From Blautia wexlerae (lineage in GTDB: Bacteria; Bacillota; Clostridia; Lachnospirales; Lachnospiraceae): 64,000 bases of DNA. The stretch covers positions 1 to 64,000 of the forward strand of contig NZ_JAAIMY010000015.1 in NCBI RefSeq assembly GCF_013300825.1. Reading direction: 5' to 3'. A model generated the notes under the pieces. The model searched no databases. It was not told where the DNA came from and saw only the letters and a program-made list of their open reading frames with translations. Below are positions 35,325 through 44,665 of the stretch, piece after piece. A program made the translations under genes and the position numbers. Position 1 is the first letter of the stretch. Each line of letters starts with the position of its first letter.

Positions 35325-36395
35325 TTATTGCCTGTTTGCACAGTCCTCGATCAGGCCGGTGATTTTTTCGATAGAGTTCATATGACTGCTCTCTGACATG
35401 GCATCGATATAGGACTGTCTGTTCTGATACAGTTCGCGGATTGAATTGAGGAGAGTACTTTCGGTAATCTCTTCTTCTTCCAGAACCATGCTGTATCCCT
35501 GACGTTCAAAGGAACGTGCATTGAGAATCTGGTCACCACGGCTGGCATTTGCGGAAAGAGGGATCAGAAGATTTGGTTTTTTGAGAGCATTCAGTTCGCA
35601 GATCGCATTGGCACCTGCACGGGAGATAACAATATCAGCCAGGGCAAAGAGATCTGCCAGTTCCTGTTTGATATATTCGTATTGTACATAACCTTTGGTA
35701 TCTTTGAGACTCTCGTCCATTTTTCCCTTACCGCACAGATGAATGACCTGAAATTCCTTCAGAAGTTCAGGAAGGATTTTGCGGATGTTCTCGTTGACAG
35801 ATGCAGCACCAAGGCTGCCGCCGATAACCATGAGTACAGGTTTTTCGTCTGTGAAACCACAGAATCTGCGGGCAGCTTCCTTGTCTCCGCTTAATAACTC
35901 CTGACGGATGGGAGTTCCTGTGAGAACAGCCTTGTCAGCAGGAAGATTTTTCACTGTTTCCGGGAAGTTACAGCATACTTTTGAAGCGGATGGGATGCAG
36001 AGCTTGTTGGCAAGACCCGGAGTCATGTCTGATTCATGGATAATGGCAGGGATTTTAAGTTTGCCGGCTGCGATAACGACAGGTACGGTTACGAATCCGC
36101 CTTTGGAAAAGACAACATCAGGTTTCAATTGCTTTAATAATTTTTTTGCTTCGCTGAAGCCTTTTAATACACGGAATGGGTCAGTGAAGTTTTTGAGATC
36201 AAAATAACGTCTCAGTTTGCCGGAAGAGATTCCATAATAAGGAATATTCATTTCTTCAATAAGCTTTTTTTCGATTCCATCGTAGGAACCGATGTAGGAA
36301 ATGTCGTATCCAAGTTCTTTTAAACGTGGGATTAAAGCGATATTAGGTGTAACATGTCCGGCCGTACCGCCGCCGGTGAGAACAATATGTTTCAT
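35325..36395 (-). CDS. murG: UDP-N-acetylglucosamine--undecaprenyl-pyrophosphoryl-MurNAc-pentapeptide transferase
   Basis: Makes lipid II from lipid I at the cytoplasmic face of the membrane. 356 residues: the N-terminal Rossmann lobe ([16 protein letters not shown], the first G-loop), [12 protein letters not shown], and the C-terminal lobe with [13 protein letters not shown], and the UDP-GlcNAc site with [31 protein letters not shown]. Complete and normal length. The gene stands away from the usual mur cluster (murC is at 56.8 kb). GGAGG lies 8 bases upstream of the start. Confidence 0.97.
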   Translation of the reverse strand: MKHIVLTGGGTAGHVTPNIALIPRLKELGYDISYIGSYDGIEKKLIEEMNIPYYGISSGKLRRYFDLKNFTDPFRVLKGFSEAKKLLKQLKPDVVFSKGGFVTVPVVIAAGKLKIPAIIHESDMTPGLANKLCIPSASKVCCNFPETVKNLPADKAVLTGTPIRQELLSGDKEAARRFCGFTDEKPVLMVIGGSLGAASVNENIRKILPELLKEFQVIHLCGKGKMDESLKDTKGYVQYEYIKQELADLFALADIVISRAGANAICELNALKKPNLLIPLSANASRGDQILNARSFERQGYSMVLEEEEITESTLLNSIRELYQNRQSYIDAMSESSHMNSIEKITGLIEDCANRQ

Positions 36396-36584
36396 AGAGA
36401 TTCCTCCTGTTTCCTTCTGTTACAGTTCATAAAATAATGCATTCGATCCGGTGTTACTGTGGAGGCTTTCGATTGCATTATTTTCGGAATTGTTATAAAA
36501 ATATAGTATATTAGCAAATAGCTACGTATAGTCACTATTTACTATGAACCAGCAAGGGAGAATTGTCAAGGAAAGTTGTGGATT

Positions 36585-37079
36585 ATGGAGAATAAAATAA
36601 ACGAAAAGATAAAAGATAATCATAGTACCGGAAGAGGTCAGGATGTGGAAAACCGGCATGAAGAACAGACAGACCGCAGGCTCAGGGAACTGTATGATGC
36701 AGAAACCGGGATTCTTGAGGCTGCATTGCTGAAAGCAGCAGGCAAGAGTTCCTGGGAGGAATTCCCGCGGGAATCAGAAGCAAAGATACAGGAGGGGTAT
36801 GACAGATTAGTAGCCCGGCTCAGAGAAAAGGGAGAATACAGAGAAACGTTGCCCGAAAACCGAAATACGGAAAAGTTGAAACAAATACAGGAAGTAAAAG
36901 AAAATTTTGACGGATGTCAAAATGAGTGGAACAGAACTCACAGATTTCTGAAACCGGCAGCAGCCGTAGCAGCCGCTGCCATGTTTACTGCACTGGTGGG
37001 AATGACCATAATTGCAGATTCTGAATCCTGGTATACGCCCGTAAATTCTGAGGAAACATCTTTCCCGGAAAAAAAATAA
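36585..37079 (+). CDS. truncated anti-sigma-like single-TM protein (possible pseudogene)
   Basis: 164 residues from ATG 36585, which has AAGGAA about 11 bases upstream; a TTG at 36576 is too near. Charged cytoplasmic region with the pattern ELYDAETGILEAALLKAAG ... WEEF ... YDRLVARLREKGEY typical, as I remember, of Lachnospiraceae anti-sigma-like proteins, then one membrane helix (AAAVAAAAMFTALVGMTII), then only about 25 residues. Relatives usually carry a large outside domain, so this copy is probably cut short. The stop falls in an A-rich run where a frameshift is possible, but no continuation in another frame is visible. Confidence 0.6.
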   Translation: MENKINEKIKDNHSTGRGQDVENRHEEQTDRRLRELYDAETGILEAALLKAAGKSSWEEFPRESEAKIQEGYDRLVARLREKGEYRETLPENRNTEKLKQIQEVKENFDGCQNEWNRTHRFLKPAAAVAAAAMFTALVGMTIIADSESWYTPVNSEETSFPEKK

Positions 37080-37244
37080 AAAAATTTTCATTTTTTTGTG
37101 ATATTTATCATTTTGATTCGTATTATTTATGTAGTGGGAGTTTACAGAAGCATCAGAAACGGAAGTAAACGTGTTTGCGGTAACTGACAGGAATCTGATA
37201 AAAATACCAGCAATATTTTTAAATTTCCGGTGGCAAACGCACTG

Positions 37245-37285
37245 AAAGGCGAAAGCGGTCAAAAAAAGATTTGCTTTCGCCTTTT
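37245..37285 (+). terminator. intrinsic terminator upstream of the MBL hydrolase
   Basis: 12-bp perfect stem AAAGGCGAAAGC (37245-37256) with GCTTTCGCCTTT (37273-37284), followed by TTGTTTT. Ends transcripts coming through 37080-37244. TATAAT at 37326-37331 lies after it and may supply a separate promoter for the hydrolase gene. Confidence 0.75.
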
Positions 37286-37370
37286 GTTTTCAGAAAAGAT
37301 GCTGTTAATATCTTTTATTGTATTGTATAATAAATGCAGTAATAAAAAAAGTCTGGAAGGAGGTTTTCTT

Positions 37371-38987
37371 ATGAAGATTACTTTTATAGGAGCAACTCAT
37401 GAGGTTACGGGATCCTGTTACTATCTGGAAGCAGCAGGACATAAATTTCTTGTAGACTGTGGTATGGAACAAGGTCCGGACTACTATGAAAATACGGAAA
37501 TACCGGTGGCTCTGGGGGAAATTGAGTTTGTTCTTCTTACCCATGCGCATATAGATCATTCAGGTAATCTTCCTGCTATTTACGCAAAAGGGTTTAAAGG
37601 ACCTGTATATGCCACAGAGGCAACCAGCCATCTGTGTGATATCATGTTAAGAGACAGTGCACATATTCAGATGTTTGAAGCAGAATGGCGAAACCGTAAG
37701 GGAAGACGTGAGGGCAAACCTGAATTTGTACCGGCATATACAATGGAAGATGCAATGGGTGTGATCAGAAATTTTGTGGGATGTCCGTATAATAAAGTGA
37801 TCACTCCGGCTGATGGAATTTCCGTACGTTTTATTGATGCCGGACATCTTCTTGGCTCGGCGAGTATAGAACTGACACTCCGGGAAAATGGGATTGAAAA
37901 AACCATTGTATTTTCGGGCGATATTGGAAATACCGGTCAGCCTCTGATCAAGGATCCGGAATATCTGCATCATGCAGATTATGTAGTTATGGAATCAACC
38001 TACGGTGACCGCAGCCATGGGGAAAAACCTGACTATGTACAGCTCCTTGCAAAAATTATCCAGGAAACCTTTGACAGAGGAGGAAATCTGGTAATGCCGT
38101 CTTTTGCAGTAGGCCGTACACAGGAAATGCTGTATTTTATCAGACAGATCAAGGCAGATAATCTGATACACGGACATGACGATTTCAAGGTATATGTAGA
38201 CAGTCCTCTGGCAAATGAGGCGACTACTATTTTCTCCGAGCATCAGTATGACTGCTTTGATGAAGAAGCAATGGAACTGATTAGAAAGGGAATTAATCCG
38301 ATCAGTTTTCCGGGTCTGAAGATTTCTGTTACAAGTGATGATTCCAAAGCGATTAATTTTGATGCGGAGCCAAAGGTGATCATTTCAGCAAGTGGTATGT
38401 GTGATGCGGGACGTATCAAACATCATCTGAAGCATAATCTGTGGGAATCCAGAAATACAATTTTGTTTGTAGGCTATCAGGCAGTGGGAACTCTTGGAAG
38501 GGCATTGCTTGAAGGTGCATCAGATGTAAAGCTTTTCGGAGAACCGATCCATGTGGCGGCACATATCTGCCAGATGCCGGGAATCAGCGGTCATGCAGAT
38601 GTCAATGGTTTGCTGGACTGGGCGAAAGCTTATGAAGAGAAACCGCAGAAAGTTTTTGTTACTCATGGAGAGGACACGGTTACTGAAATTTTTGCCAAGA
38701 GACTGAAGGATGATCTGGGTTATGATACCATGGCACCTTTCAGCGGTACGGTTTATGATCTGGCAGATAATGTATGTATTTATGAGGCAAAGGGTGTAAA
38801 GATACAGAAAGCATCTGTATCGCCAAAGACTGCGAGAGCTGCAAGGGCATTTGAAAAGCTTCTGGCACTTGGCTACAGACTGTTGTCAGTGATCAAGAAG
38901 AATGAAGGAACTCCTAATAAAGATCTGGAACGTTTTTCAAGAGAAGTCCAGTCTTTATGTGATAAATGGGACAGAACAGATATCTGA
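37371..38987 (+). CDS. MBL-fold beta-CASP hydrolase, RNase-like
   Basis: 538 residues starting MKITFIGATHEV; ATG 37371 has AAGGAGG 8 bases upstream. H58-A-H60-I-D62-H63 is the zinc-binding motif of the MBL fold. ESTYGDRSHG, PSFAVGRTQEMLYFI, SASGMCDAGRI, and GISGHADVNGLLDW belong to the beta-CASP and RMMBL regions seen in RNase J/CPSF-73-like enzymes. It is most likely a nuclease for RNA. It is a single gene with its own promoter and a shared terminator at 39003-39043. Whether it acts on RNA or DNA is not decided by the sequence. Confidence 0.9.
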   Translation: MKITFIGATHEVTGSCYYLEAAGHKFLVDCGMEQGPDYYENTEIPVALGEIEFVLLTHAHIDHSGNLPAIYAKGFKGPVYATEATSHLCDIMLRDSAHIQMFEAEWRNRKGRREGKPEFVPAYTMEDAMGVIRNFVGCPYNKVITPADGISVRFIDAGHLLGSASIELTLRENGIEKTIVFSGDIGNTGQPLIKDPEYLHHADYVVMESTYGDRSHGEKPDYVQLLAKIIQETFDRGGNLVMPSFAVGRTQEMLYFIRQIKADNLIHGHDDFKVYVDSPLANEATTIFSEHQYDCFDEEAMELIRKGINPISFPGLKISVTSDDSKAINFDAEPKVIISASGMCDAGRIKHHLKHNLWESRNTILFVGYQAVGTLGRALLEGASDVKLFGEPIHVAAHICQMPGISGHADVNGLLDWAKAYEEKPQKVFVTHGEDTVTEIFAKRLKDDLGYDTMAPFSGTVYDLADNVCIYEAKGVKIQKASVSPKTARAARAFEKLLALGYRLLSVIKKNEGTPNKDLERFSREVQSLCDKWDRTDI

Positions 38988-39002
38988 CACATAAAATAAT
39001 AA

Positions 39003-39043
39003 TATCCCGCGAAAACTATATTCCAGACAGCTTTCGCGGGATA
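39003..39043. terminator. bidirectional terminator
   Basis: 12-bp perfect stem TATCCCGCGAAA (39003-39014) with TTTCGCGGGATA (39032-39043), between convergent genes, T-rich after it on the plus strand and A-rich before it. Confidence 0.85.
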
Positions 39044-39048
39044 AAATT

Positions 39049-39294
39049 TTATTTATTCAGCACTTGCTCCAATGCAATGGAGAGCTGATCCGGACATGAA
39101 GTGTTTTTGAAACCACATTTGATTCCTTTCAGTCTGCTAATCACTTCATCAGCATCCATTCCCTCTACAAGACTTGCAACTCCCTGGGTATTTCCGCTGC
39201 ATCCGCCGATAAAACGTACATTATGGACCTTATGGGCATCATCTACTTCAAATTCGATATGGCTTGCACATACGCCCTTTGTTTTGTATGTCAT
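39049..39294 (-). CDS. TIGR03905 family TSCPD domain protein
   Basis: 81 residues, the normal length for this family. It contains the TSCPD sequence itself (CGFKNTSCPDQLSIAL) and a GGCSGN motif (FIGGCSGNTQGVASLV). Related domains occur at the C-terminus of class II ribonucleotide reductases, where cysteines help in metal binding or redox; the free-standing protein has no proven function. It is monocistronic, ending just before the shared terminator. AGGAGG lies upstream of its ATG. Confidence 0.85.
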   Translation of the reverse strand: MTYKTKGVCASHIEFEVDDAHKVHNVRFIGGCSGNTQGVASLVEGMDADEVISRLKGIKCGFKNTSCPDQLSIALEQVLNK

Positions 39295-39575
39295 GGTATG
39301 ATTCCTCCTGTGTTAAGATTGCTTATATGAGACAGCTCATTCACCTGCCTGATGAAAACTGCCGGTTGATCTGTCGCTGTCCATAATATTATAGCAGAAC
39401 TTAAAAAAAGTTTCCATATAAATTAAAGATTTGCTATAATAGAAAAGCATGTAAGTGTTACAGCTTATATATTACTGTTATAAATGATCTGATATTCATG
39501 GATTGCTCGCTGACAAGCAGCCTGGGCAATTCTGATATCACAAAAATTACAATTATAAAGAAGAGGTATTTTAAT

Positions 39576-40274
39576 ATGAAATGTATCGGAATTATCGGAG
39601 CAATGGAACAGGAAGTTGCCAGAATTAAAGAAAAAATGCAGGATGTAAAGATTACATCCAGAGCATCCATGGACTTTTACGAAGGAACTCTGGAAGGTAA
39701 GAAAGTAGTTGTGGTACGTTCCGGGATCGGTAAGGTAAATGCAGGTATGTGTACACAGATCCTTGCAGACGTTTTTGGTGTAGAAGCAGTGATCAATACA
39801 GGAATCGCCGGAAGCCTGAACAATGATGTAAATATCGGAGATATTGTTCTGTCCACAGATGTTCTGCATCATGATATGGATGCAACAGGATTCGGCTATA
39901 AAAAGGGTCAGATTCCACAGATGGAGGAGTTTTCCTTCCCGGCTGATGAGAAGCTTCGCAAAATGGCTGCAAAAGTATGCAAAGAAGTGAATCCGGAAAT
40001 CAGCGTATTTGAAGGCCGGATCTGTTCTGGAGATCAGTTTATCTCAGATAAAGGTGTCAAAGATGCAATTATCTCGGAGTTTGGCGGATTTGCAGTAGAA
40101 ATGGAAGGAGCTGCCATAGGACAGGCTGCTTATCTTAACCATATTCCGTTCCTTGTAGTAAGAGCAATTTCTGATAAAGCAGACGGAAGCGCCAATATGG
40201 ATTATGCAGAATTTGAAATGGCGGCAATTGAACACAGTGTGAAATTAACAGTAAAAATGATTGAGGAACTGTAA
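39576..40274 (+). CDS. mtnN: 5'-methylthioadenosine/S-adenosylhomocysteine nucleosidase
   Basis: Cleaves adenine from MTA and SAH, recycling methyl-donor byproducts and feeding the activated methyl cycle. 232 residues from ATG 39576, with AAGAGGT upstream; the longer reading from 39498 is not needed. E11 (GAMEQEV) matches catalytic Glu12 of E. coli, GIAGSLN binds substrate, VEMEGAAIGQ holds the ribose, and ISDKAD carries the catalytic Asp197 equivalent. Complete and monocistronic, apart from the small gene 107 bases downstream. Confidence 0.96.
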   Translation: MKCIGIIGAMEQEVARIKEKMQDVKITSRASMDFYEGTLEGKKVVVVRSGIGKVNAGMCTQILADVFGVEAVINTGIAGSLNNDVNIGDIVLSTDVLHHDMDATGFGYKKGQIPQMEEFSFPADEKLRKMAAKVCKEVNPEISVFEGRICSGDQFISDKGVKDAIISEFGGFAVEMEGAAIGQAAYLNHIPFLVVRAISDKADGSANMDYAEFEMAAIEHSVKLTVKMIEEL

Positions 40275-40380
40275 TTTACAGGATCAATGAAACAAGGTGG
40301 TATGCAGATAGATCCCGGCACAGTATGCAGTACTTTGCATATACTGAAATAGATAATTGAAAAGAATGCAGGGTCATACT

Positions 40381-40749
40381 ATGTATTTGCAAGAATATTT
40401 TCCATTTTATACCACATATTCCAATCCTTTTTTGTATGAGGGCGAACGGCTGCAGGAGAGAGAATTTAACCTGATGAAATCCTATTATCCCAGGACTGTA
40501 CAGCGTATTCAGGAGAAAATAGAAGAAGAATGTGATCTTCTGGACTATGAGGGAAGCCGTCTTTATGATGAATATCCGGATAAATATATGCTTTATCATC
40601 TTGGCAGCAGGATCAGAGAAAGTATGGAGCCGGAAATAAGCACTCAGGCGATCAGGGAGGATTTTCTGGACGAACTGATACAGGTAATGCTCTGTCAGGA
40701 GGTATCCAGAAGGAGATGCCGCAGACACCGCTGCAGGAGATATTTTTAA
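40381..40749 (+). CDS. hypothetical protein with basic Cys/Arg-rich tail
   Basis: 122 residues starting MYLQEYFPFYTTYSNPFLYEG. I do not recognise the family. ATG 40381 has AGGG 6 bases upstream; ATG 40366 would add five residues but has a poorer site. There are no membrane segments; the body is acidic and helical (RIQEKIEEECDLLDYEGSRLYDEYP) and the end is a striking RRRCRRHRCRRYF, a highly basic tail with two cysteines that could bind nucleic acid. It is followed by the methyltransferase gene after 99 bases. Confidence 0.65.
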   Translation: MYLQEYFPFYTTYSNPFLYEGERLQEREFNLMKSYYPRTVQRIQEKIEEECDLLDYEGSRLYDEYPDKYMLYHLGSRIRESMEPEISTQAIREDFLDELIQVMLCQEVSRRRCRRHRCRRYF

Positions 40750-40848
40750 AGCAAACCATAATTGTTTCAGTGTTAAAAAGGCAGGATGTTGAACAGTTAC
40801 AGTAAGTTATATATTAATTGATAATGATATCGACAGACAGAAAGAATA

Positions 40849-42009
40849 ATGAAAAATTTAAGAGAATATTTAGAAGAACAGATAAATGAAAATCTGATAC
40901 AGGCTGTTCTGAGTGCCGGAAGAAATAAAAACGGCATATCAAAAGTAAAGATACGTCCGATCCGGCTGAAAGGACAGATCTGTTATCAGGCATCTGCTAC
41001 ACAGGGACAGAAAATTCTGCACAGGAACTATGGACGTATGGAACTGATCGAATATCTGGAAGCTGAACTCGCAGAGAATTTCAGACAGTTTCAGGCACAG
41101 GGGGCAGAGACTGACGGAGTAGTCCTTGTAAGTAAAAAAGGTAAAATGACCATTAAGCAGAAGCATCATGAACAGAAAGAAAAGGTTCAGATTCAGGCAC
41201 ATAACCGGGTAAAACAGTACATTCTTAAAGAAGGAGTACCGGTTCCGTTTCTGATCGATCTGGGAGTTATGAACGCTCAGGGAAAAATCGTTCATGCCAG
41301 ATATGACAAATTCAGGCAGATCAATCGCTTTCTTGAATTTATTGAGGATGTGCTTCCAAGACTTTCAAGAGAACGGGAAGTGACAATTCTGGATTTTGGG
41401 TGTGGAAAGAGTTATCTTACTTTTGCCATGTATTATTATTTAAGAGAATTAAAGGGATATGATGTCAATATTATTGGCCTTGATCTGAAAATGGATGTTA
41501 TAGAGAAATGCAATTCTCTGGCACTCAGATATGGTTATGAGAAGCTGCATTTTTATCATGGTGATATTGCCGATTATGAGGGAGTATCCTCTGTGGATAT
41601 GGTAGTGACACTTCACGCCTGTGATACAGCCACAGACTATGCACTTGCCAAAGCCGTGGAATGGGGTGCTGAGGTGATCCTTTCCGTACCCTGCTGTCAG
41701 CATGAGGTTAATAAACAGATTAAGAATGAAATGCTGGAGCCGGTTCTGCGATATGGAATCCTGAAGGAGAGAATGTCTGCACTGATCACAGATGCAGTGC
41801 GTGCCAATCTTCTGGAGAATAAAGGCTATGATACACAGATCCTGGAATTTATCGATATGGAGCATACGCCTAAGAATCTCCTGATCAGAGCTGTGAAAAC
41901 AGGAAAAAAACAGGATGAACGTAAGATGCAGGAAATGCTTACAGCCTTAAATATCCATCCCACACTGGACAGACTTCTGAATGAAAAAGAGCAGGAAGGG
42001 AGTGTGTAA
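40849..42009 (+). CDS. class I SAM-dependent methyltransferase
   Basis: 386 residues. An N-terminal region of about 170 residues precedes the methyltransferase fold, whose motif I is ILDFGCGKSYLTFAMYY, followed by NIIGLDLKMDVIEKCNSLA, and a conserved SVPCCQHEVNKQI, a Cys-Cys-Gln-His block of the GSTCD-like (Methyltransf_32) family. Substrate unknown; an rRNA or tRNA target is possible but not supported directly. Its stop overlaps the start of the next gene by 1 base, so the two are probably co-transcribed. Confidence 0.83.
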   Translation: MKNLREYLEEQINENLIQAVLSAGRNKNGISKVKIRPIRLKGQICYQASATQGQKILHRNYGRMELIEYLEAELAENFRQFQAQGAETDGVVLVSKKGKMTIKQKHHEQKEKVQIQAHNRVKQYILKEGVPVPFLIDLGVMNAQGKIVHARYDKFRQINRFLEFIEDVLPRLSREREVTILDFGCGKSYLTFAMYYYLRELKGYDVNIIGLDLKMDVIEKCNSLALRYGYEKLHFYHGDIADYEGVSSVDMVVTLHACDTATDYALAKAVEWGAEVILSVPCCQHEVNKQIKNEMLEPVLRYGILKERMSALITDAVRANLLENKGYDTQILEFIDMEHTPKNLLIRAVKTGKKQDERKMQEMLTALNIHPTLDRLLNEKEQEGSV

Positions 42010-44462
42010 TGAAAAGGATACTGAAAAAAGCAGGTATTCTTCTGCTGGTATTCCTGCTTGGAACAGTGGGTACTGCACTGCTTCTTAACAGTGAGTTTAC
42101 AGATAACCGTTCTGATTTCAATGATGCGGTGTTTCCGGAAGTCATGATAGATATGAACGGTACACTGATAAACCGGATGTATGGATATGCGCAGCCTATG
42201 CAGACTGATTTTACCAGAGACAGTGTGACACCTCTGGATACTTCAAAGAAGCTGACATTTAAGGTTAATCCGTATGATTCGGAGGTGCAAAGTTTTTCTT
42301 ATGAAATCCGTACATCTGATGGAAGTAAGGTTCTCGAAAATAAGAAAATAAAAAATCTGTCAAAAGAGGACGGCTATCTGTCTGTTGATGTGGAAATAGG
42401 CAGTGATCTGCGCATGAATCAGGAATATTCCATGCAGATTGCACTGGAAATGAAGGAAAGTACTGCATATTATTACACGAGAGTTGTTTCCAGATCTCAG
42501 GTGCATGCGTCGGATTATGCAGCTTTTGTAAAATATTTTTGTGAAGCGTGTCTGGATAAAAATTCTGCAGATGCACTGGGCAGTTATCTGGAGCCAAAAA
42601 CAACAGGAGCGTCAACGAATTATTCGGGAATCAATATTAATTCGTCTCTGAGTGAGGTCAGTTGGGGAACTCTGGCACCACAACTGCGCCAGGAGGGGAT
42701 TCCTGTCATTAAAGAAATCAATGAAACAACTGCCAGTGTTACGTTGGAATATCAGATCACATCTCAGAATGAGAATGAGGAGACAGAAATATATGATGTA
42801 AAAGAATTCTACAGAATGAAATATCAGGACACCAGAATTTATCTGCTGGATTTCCGGCGCTCTGCAAATCAGGTATTTGACGGTACACTTCCTGTCTGCT
42901 CTGATGACGGAATTATCCTTGGTGTGCGGGATAAAAATGTAGAATATATGATGAATGATGCTGCTACTGTGATAGCTTTTGTTCAGGAGGGGGACTTGTG
43001 GTCCTATTCACCGGGTAATGAAAAGATAAATCAGATTTTCAGTTTCAGAAAAGCAGAAGATGGGGATTTCCGCGACTCCAGAACTCAGCATGATATCAAG
43101 ATCGTCAGAGTAACTGATGAGGGGGATATTGATTTCGTACTTTATGGATATATGAACAGAGGAAGCCATGAAGGATACGAAGGTATTGGGGTTTATCATT
43201 ACAATCATGATAAAAATGTGGCAGAAGAAAGAGCATTTATCCCTGTATCAGAGTCATTTGAATTTCTGAAGAAAGATCTTGAAAAATTATCTTATGTCAA
43301 TGAAAAAAATGAGTTGTTTCTCATTCTGGCGAAGAATCTTTACAAAATCAATATTGAAGATAATTCCAGTGAGATTCTTGAAAAAGGAATAAAAAATGCG
43401 AATTTTGTATCATCTGACAACAATGATCATGCAGCCTGGCTGGTTTCAGAGGGTGATGAAAAAGGAAACATCAAAGAAATTGATTTTGATACCTGTAAGA
43501 CACGGCTGATCGCACCGCAAAAAGAGCAGAAGCTCCGCACTGTCGGATTTATGAATGAAGATCTGATTTATGGAATTCTGGATAAATCAGATATTCTTAA
43601 AGATGAAGAAGGACATAAATCTGTGGGAATCCGTACTTTGCGTATTGAAGATTTTGATGGAAATGTAAAAAAAGAATATAAGAAAGACGGACTTTATATC
43701 ACGGATATTTCTGTTGGAGATACTTTGATCGAGTTTGAACTTTCCGCGAAATCAGGAGATACTTCCTATGTTGCCCAGAAGAAAGACACGATCATGAATA
43801 ATAAAAAGGCAGCGGCAAATACGGTCAGAACGGAACTTGTTTCCGCATCCAGGACAGGTGTTCGTGTAAAACTGGTATTTAATATGACGAAACAGACAGA
43901 TTCACCGCTGACTATGTATGCGAAGGTAAGCAGTACGGATAAAAAAGATATTGTGCTCGATACACAGATTCCACAGGAAACCGCATATTATGTCTATGGT
44001 CAGGGTGAACTGGACAGTATTTATACAGATCCGGCAAAAGCTGTACAGCGTGCTGATACACTGGGAGGTGTAGTGCTGAACCGTGCACAGCAGTATGTAT
44101 GGGAACGTGGCAATAAAAAAACGAAAATACAGATAGGTACAGAAGAACTTCCTGACATACTCCTTCAGGGAACTTATGACATCAAAACCCTGAAAAAGAG
44201 TCTTAAGAAAACAGGTACAGTGATCGATCTTTCAGGATGCAGTCTGGACAATGTATTGTATGAAGTAAGCGCACAGCGTCCTGTGATTGCCAAAACCGGA
44301 ACCAATACAAGTGTGCTGATCGTAGGATATGATGAATATAATACGTATTTGTACGATCCGGTTAAGAAAGAGACATATCCATATGGACTGAATGACAGTA
44401 CAGATCTGTTCCAGAAGGCCGGAAATGTATTTATCACCTATATAGAAAAGGTAAATTACTGA
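42009..44462 (+). CDS. large membrane-anchored extracytoplasmic protein with a C39-like C-terminal domain
   Basis: 817 residues. A signal-anchor at residues 8-28 (AGILLLVFLLGTVGTALLL) has no lipobox or clear cleavage site, so it probably remains tethered. A large beta-rich body follows, with no family I can name. The last 75 residues (LKKSLKKTGTVIDL, then SAQRPVIAKTG, SVLIVGYDEYNTYLYDP) look like the second half of a C39-like papain-fold peptidase, but the usual catalytic His before VLIVGYD is missing (NTS instead), so it is likely a binding domain rather than a protease. It is co-transcribed with the methyltransferase; a terminator follows at 44472-44519. Confidence 0.7.
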   Translation: MKRILKKAGILLLVFLLGTVGTALLLNSEFTDNRSDFNDAVFPEVMIDMNGTLINRMYGYAQPMQTDFTRDSVTPLDTSKKLTFKVNPYDSEVQSFSYEIRTSDGSKVLENKKIKNLSKEDGYLSVDVEIGSDLRMNQEYSMQIALEMKESTAYYYTRVVSRSQVHASDYAAFVKYFCEACLDKNSADALGSYLEPKTTGASTNYSGININSSLSEVSWGTLAPQLRQEGIPVIKEINETTASVTLEYQITSQNENEETEIYDVKEFYRMKYQDTRIYLLDFRRSANQVFDGTLPVCSDDGIILGVRDKNVEYMMNDAATVIAFVQEGDLWSYSPGNEKINQIFSFRKAEDGDFRDSRTQHDIKIVRVTDEGDIDFVLYGYMNRGSHEGYEGIGVYHYNHDKNVAEERAFIPVSESFEFLKKDLEKLSYVNEKNELFLILAKNLYKINIEDNSSEILEKGIKNANFVSSDNNDHAAWLVSEGDEKGNIKEIDFDTCKTRLIAPQKEQKLRTVGFMNEDLIYGILDKSDILKDEEGHKSVGIRTLRIEDFDGNVKKEYKKDGLYITDISVGDTLIEFELSAKSGDTSYVAQKKDTIMNNKKAAANTVRTELVSASRTGVRVKLVFNMTKQTDSPLTMYAKVSSTDKKDIVLDTQIPQETAYYVYGQGELDSIYTDPAKAVQRADTLGGVVLNRAQQYVWERGNKKTKIQIGTEELPDILLQGTYDIKTLKKSLKKTGTVIDLSGCSLDNVLYEVSAQRPVIAKTGTNTSVLIVGYDEYNTYLYDPVKKETYPYGLNDSTDLFQKAGNVFITYIEKVNY

Positions 44463-44471
44463 TAATAAATC

Positions 44472-44519
44472 ATAACTGGCAGGCAGCTGATCACGGTGTG
44501 ACAGTAACCTGCCAGTTAT
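44472..44519 (+). terminator. terminator after the large extracytoplasmic protein gene
   Basis: Perfect 12-bp stem ATAACTGGCAGG (44472-44483) with CCTGCCAGTTAT (44508-44519), about 10 bases after the stop codon. Confidence 0.78.
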
Positions 44520-44665
44520 TAATTGAAAAAATTGTAAAAATCCTTCTTTACATTTCTGTGATATTTGAGTATTCTAAAAAGGACAAACAGTGGCAGAGAA
44601 ATTTATTGTTTAAATTAAGTTACTGCAGAAATGAAACAGTAACAGCGAAACGGAGGAACGTACAA

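Noticed and set aside
37165-37245. TPP-riboswitch-like bases
   Set aside because: Only a short stretch is similar; the conserved GGGG/CUGAGA and other core blocks are missing, and the downstream gene is not thiamine-related.
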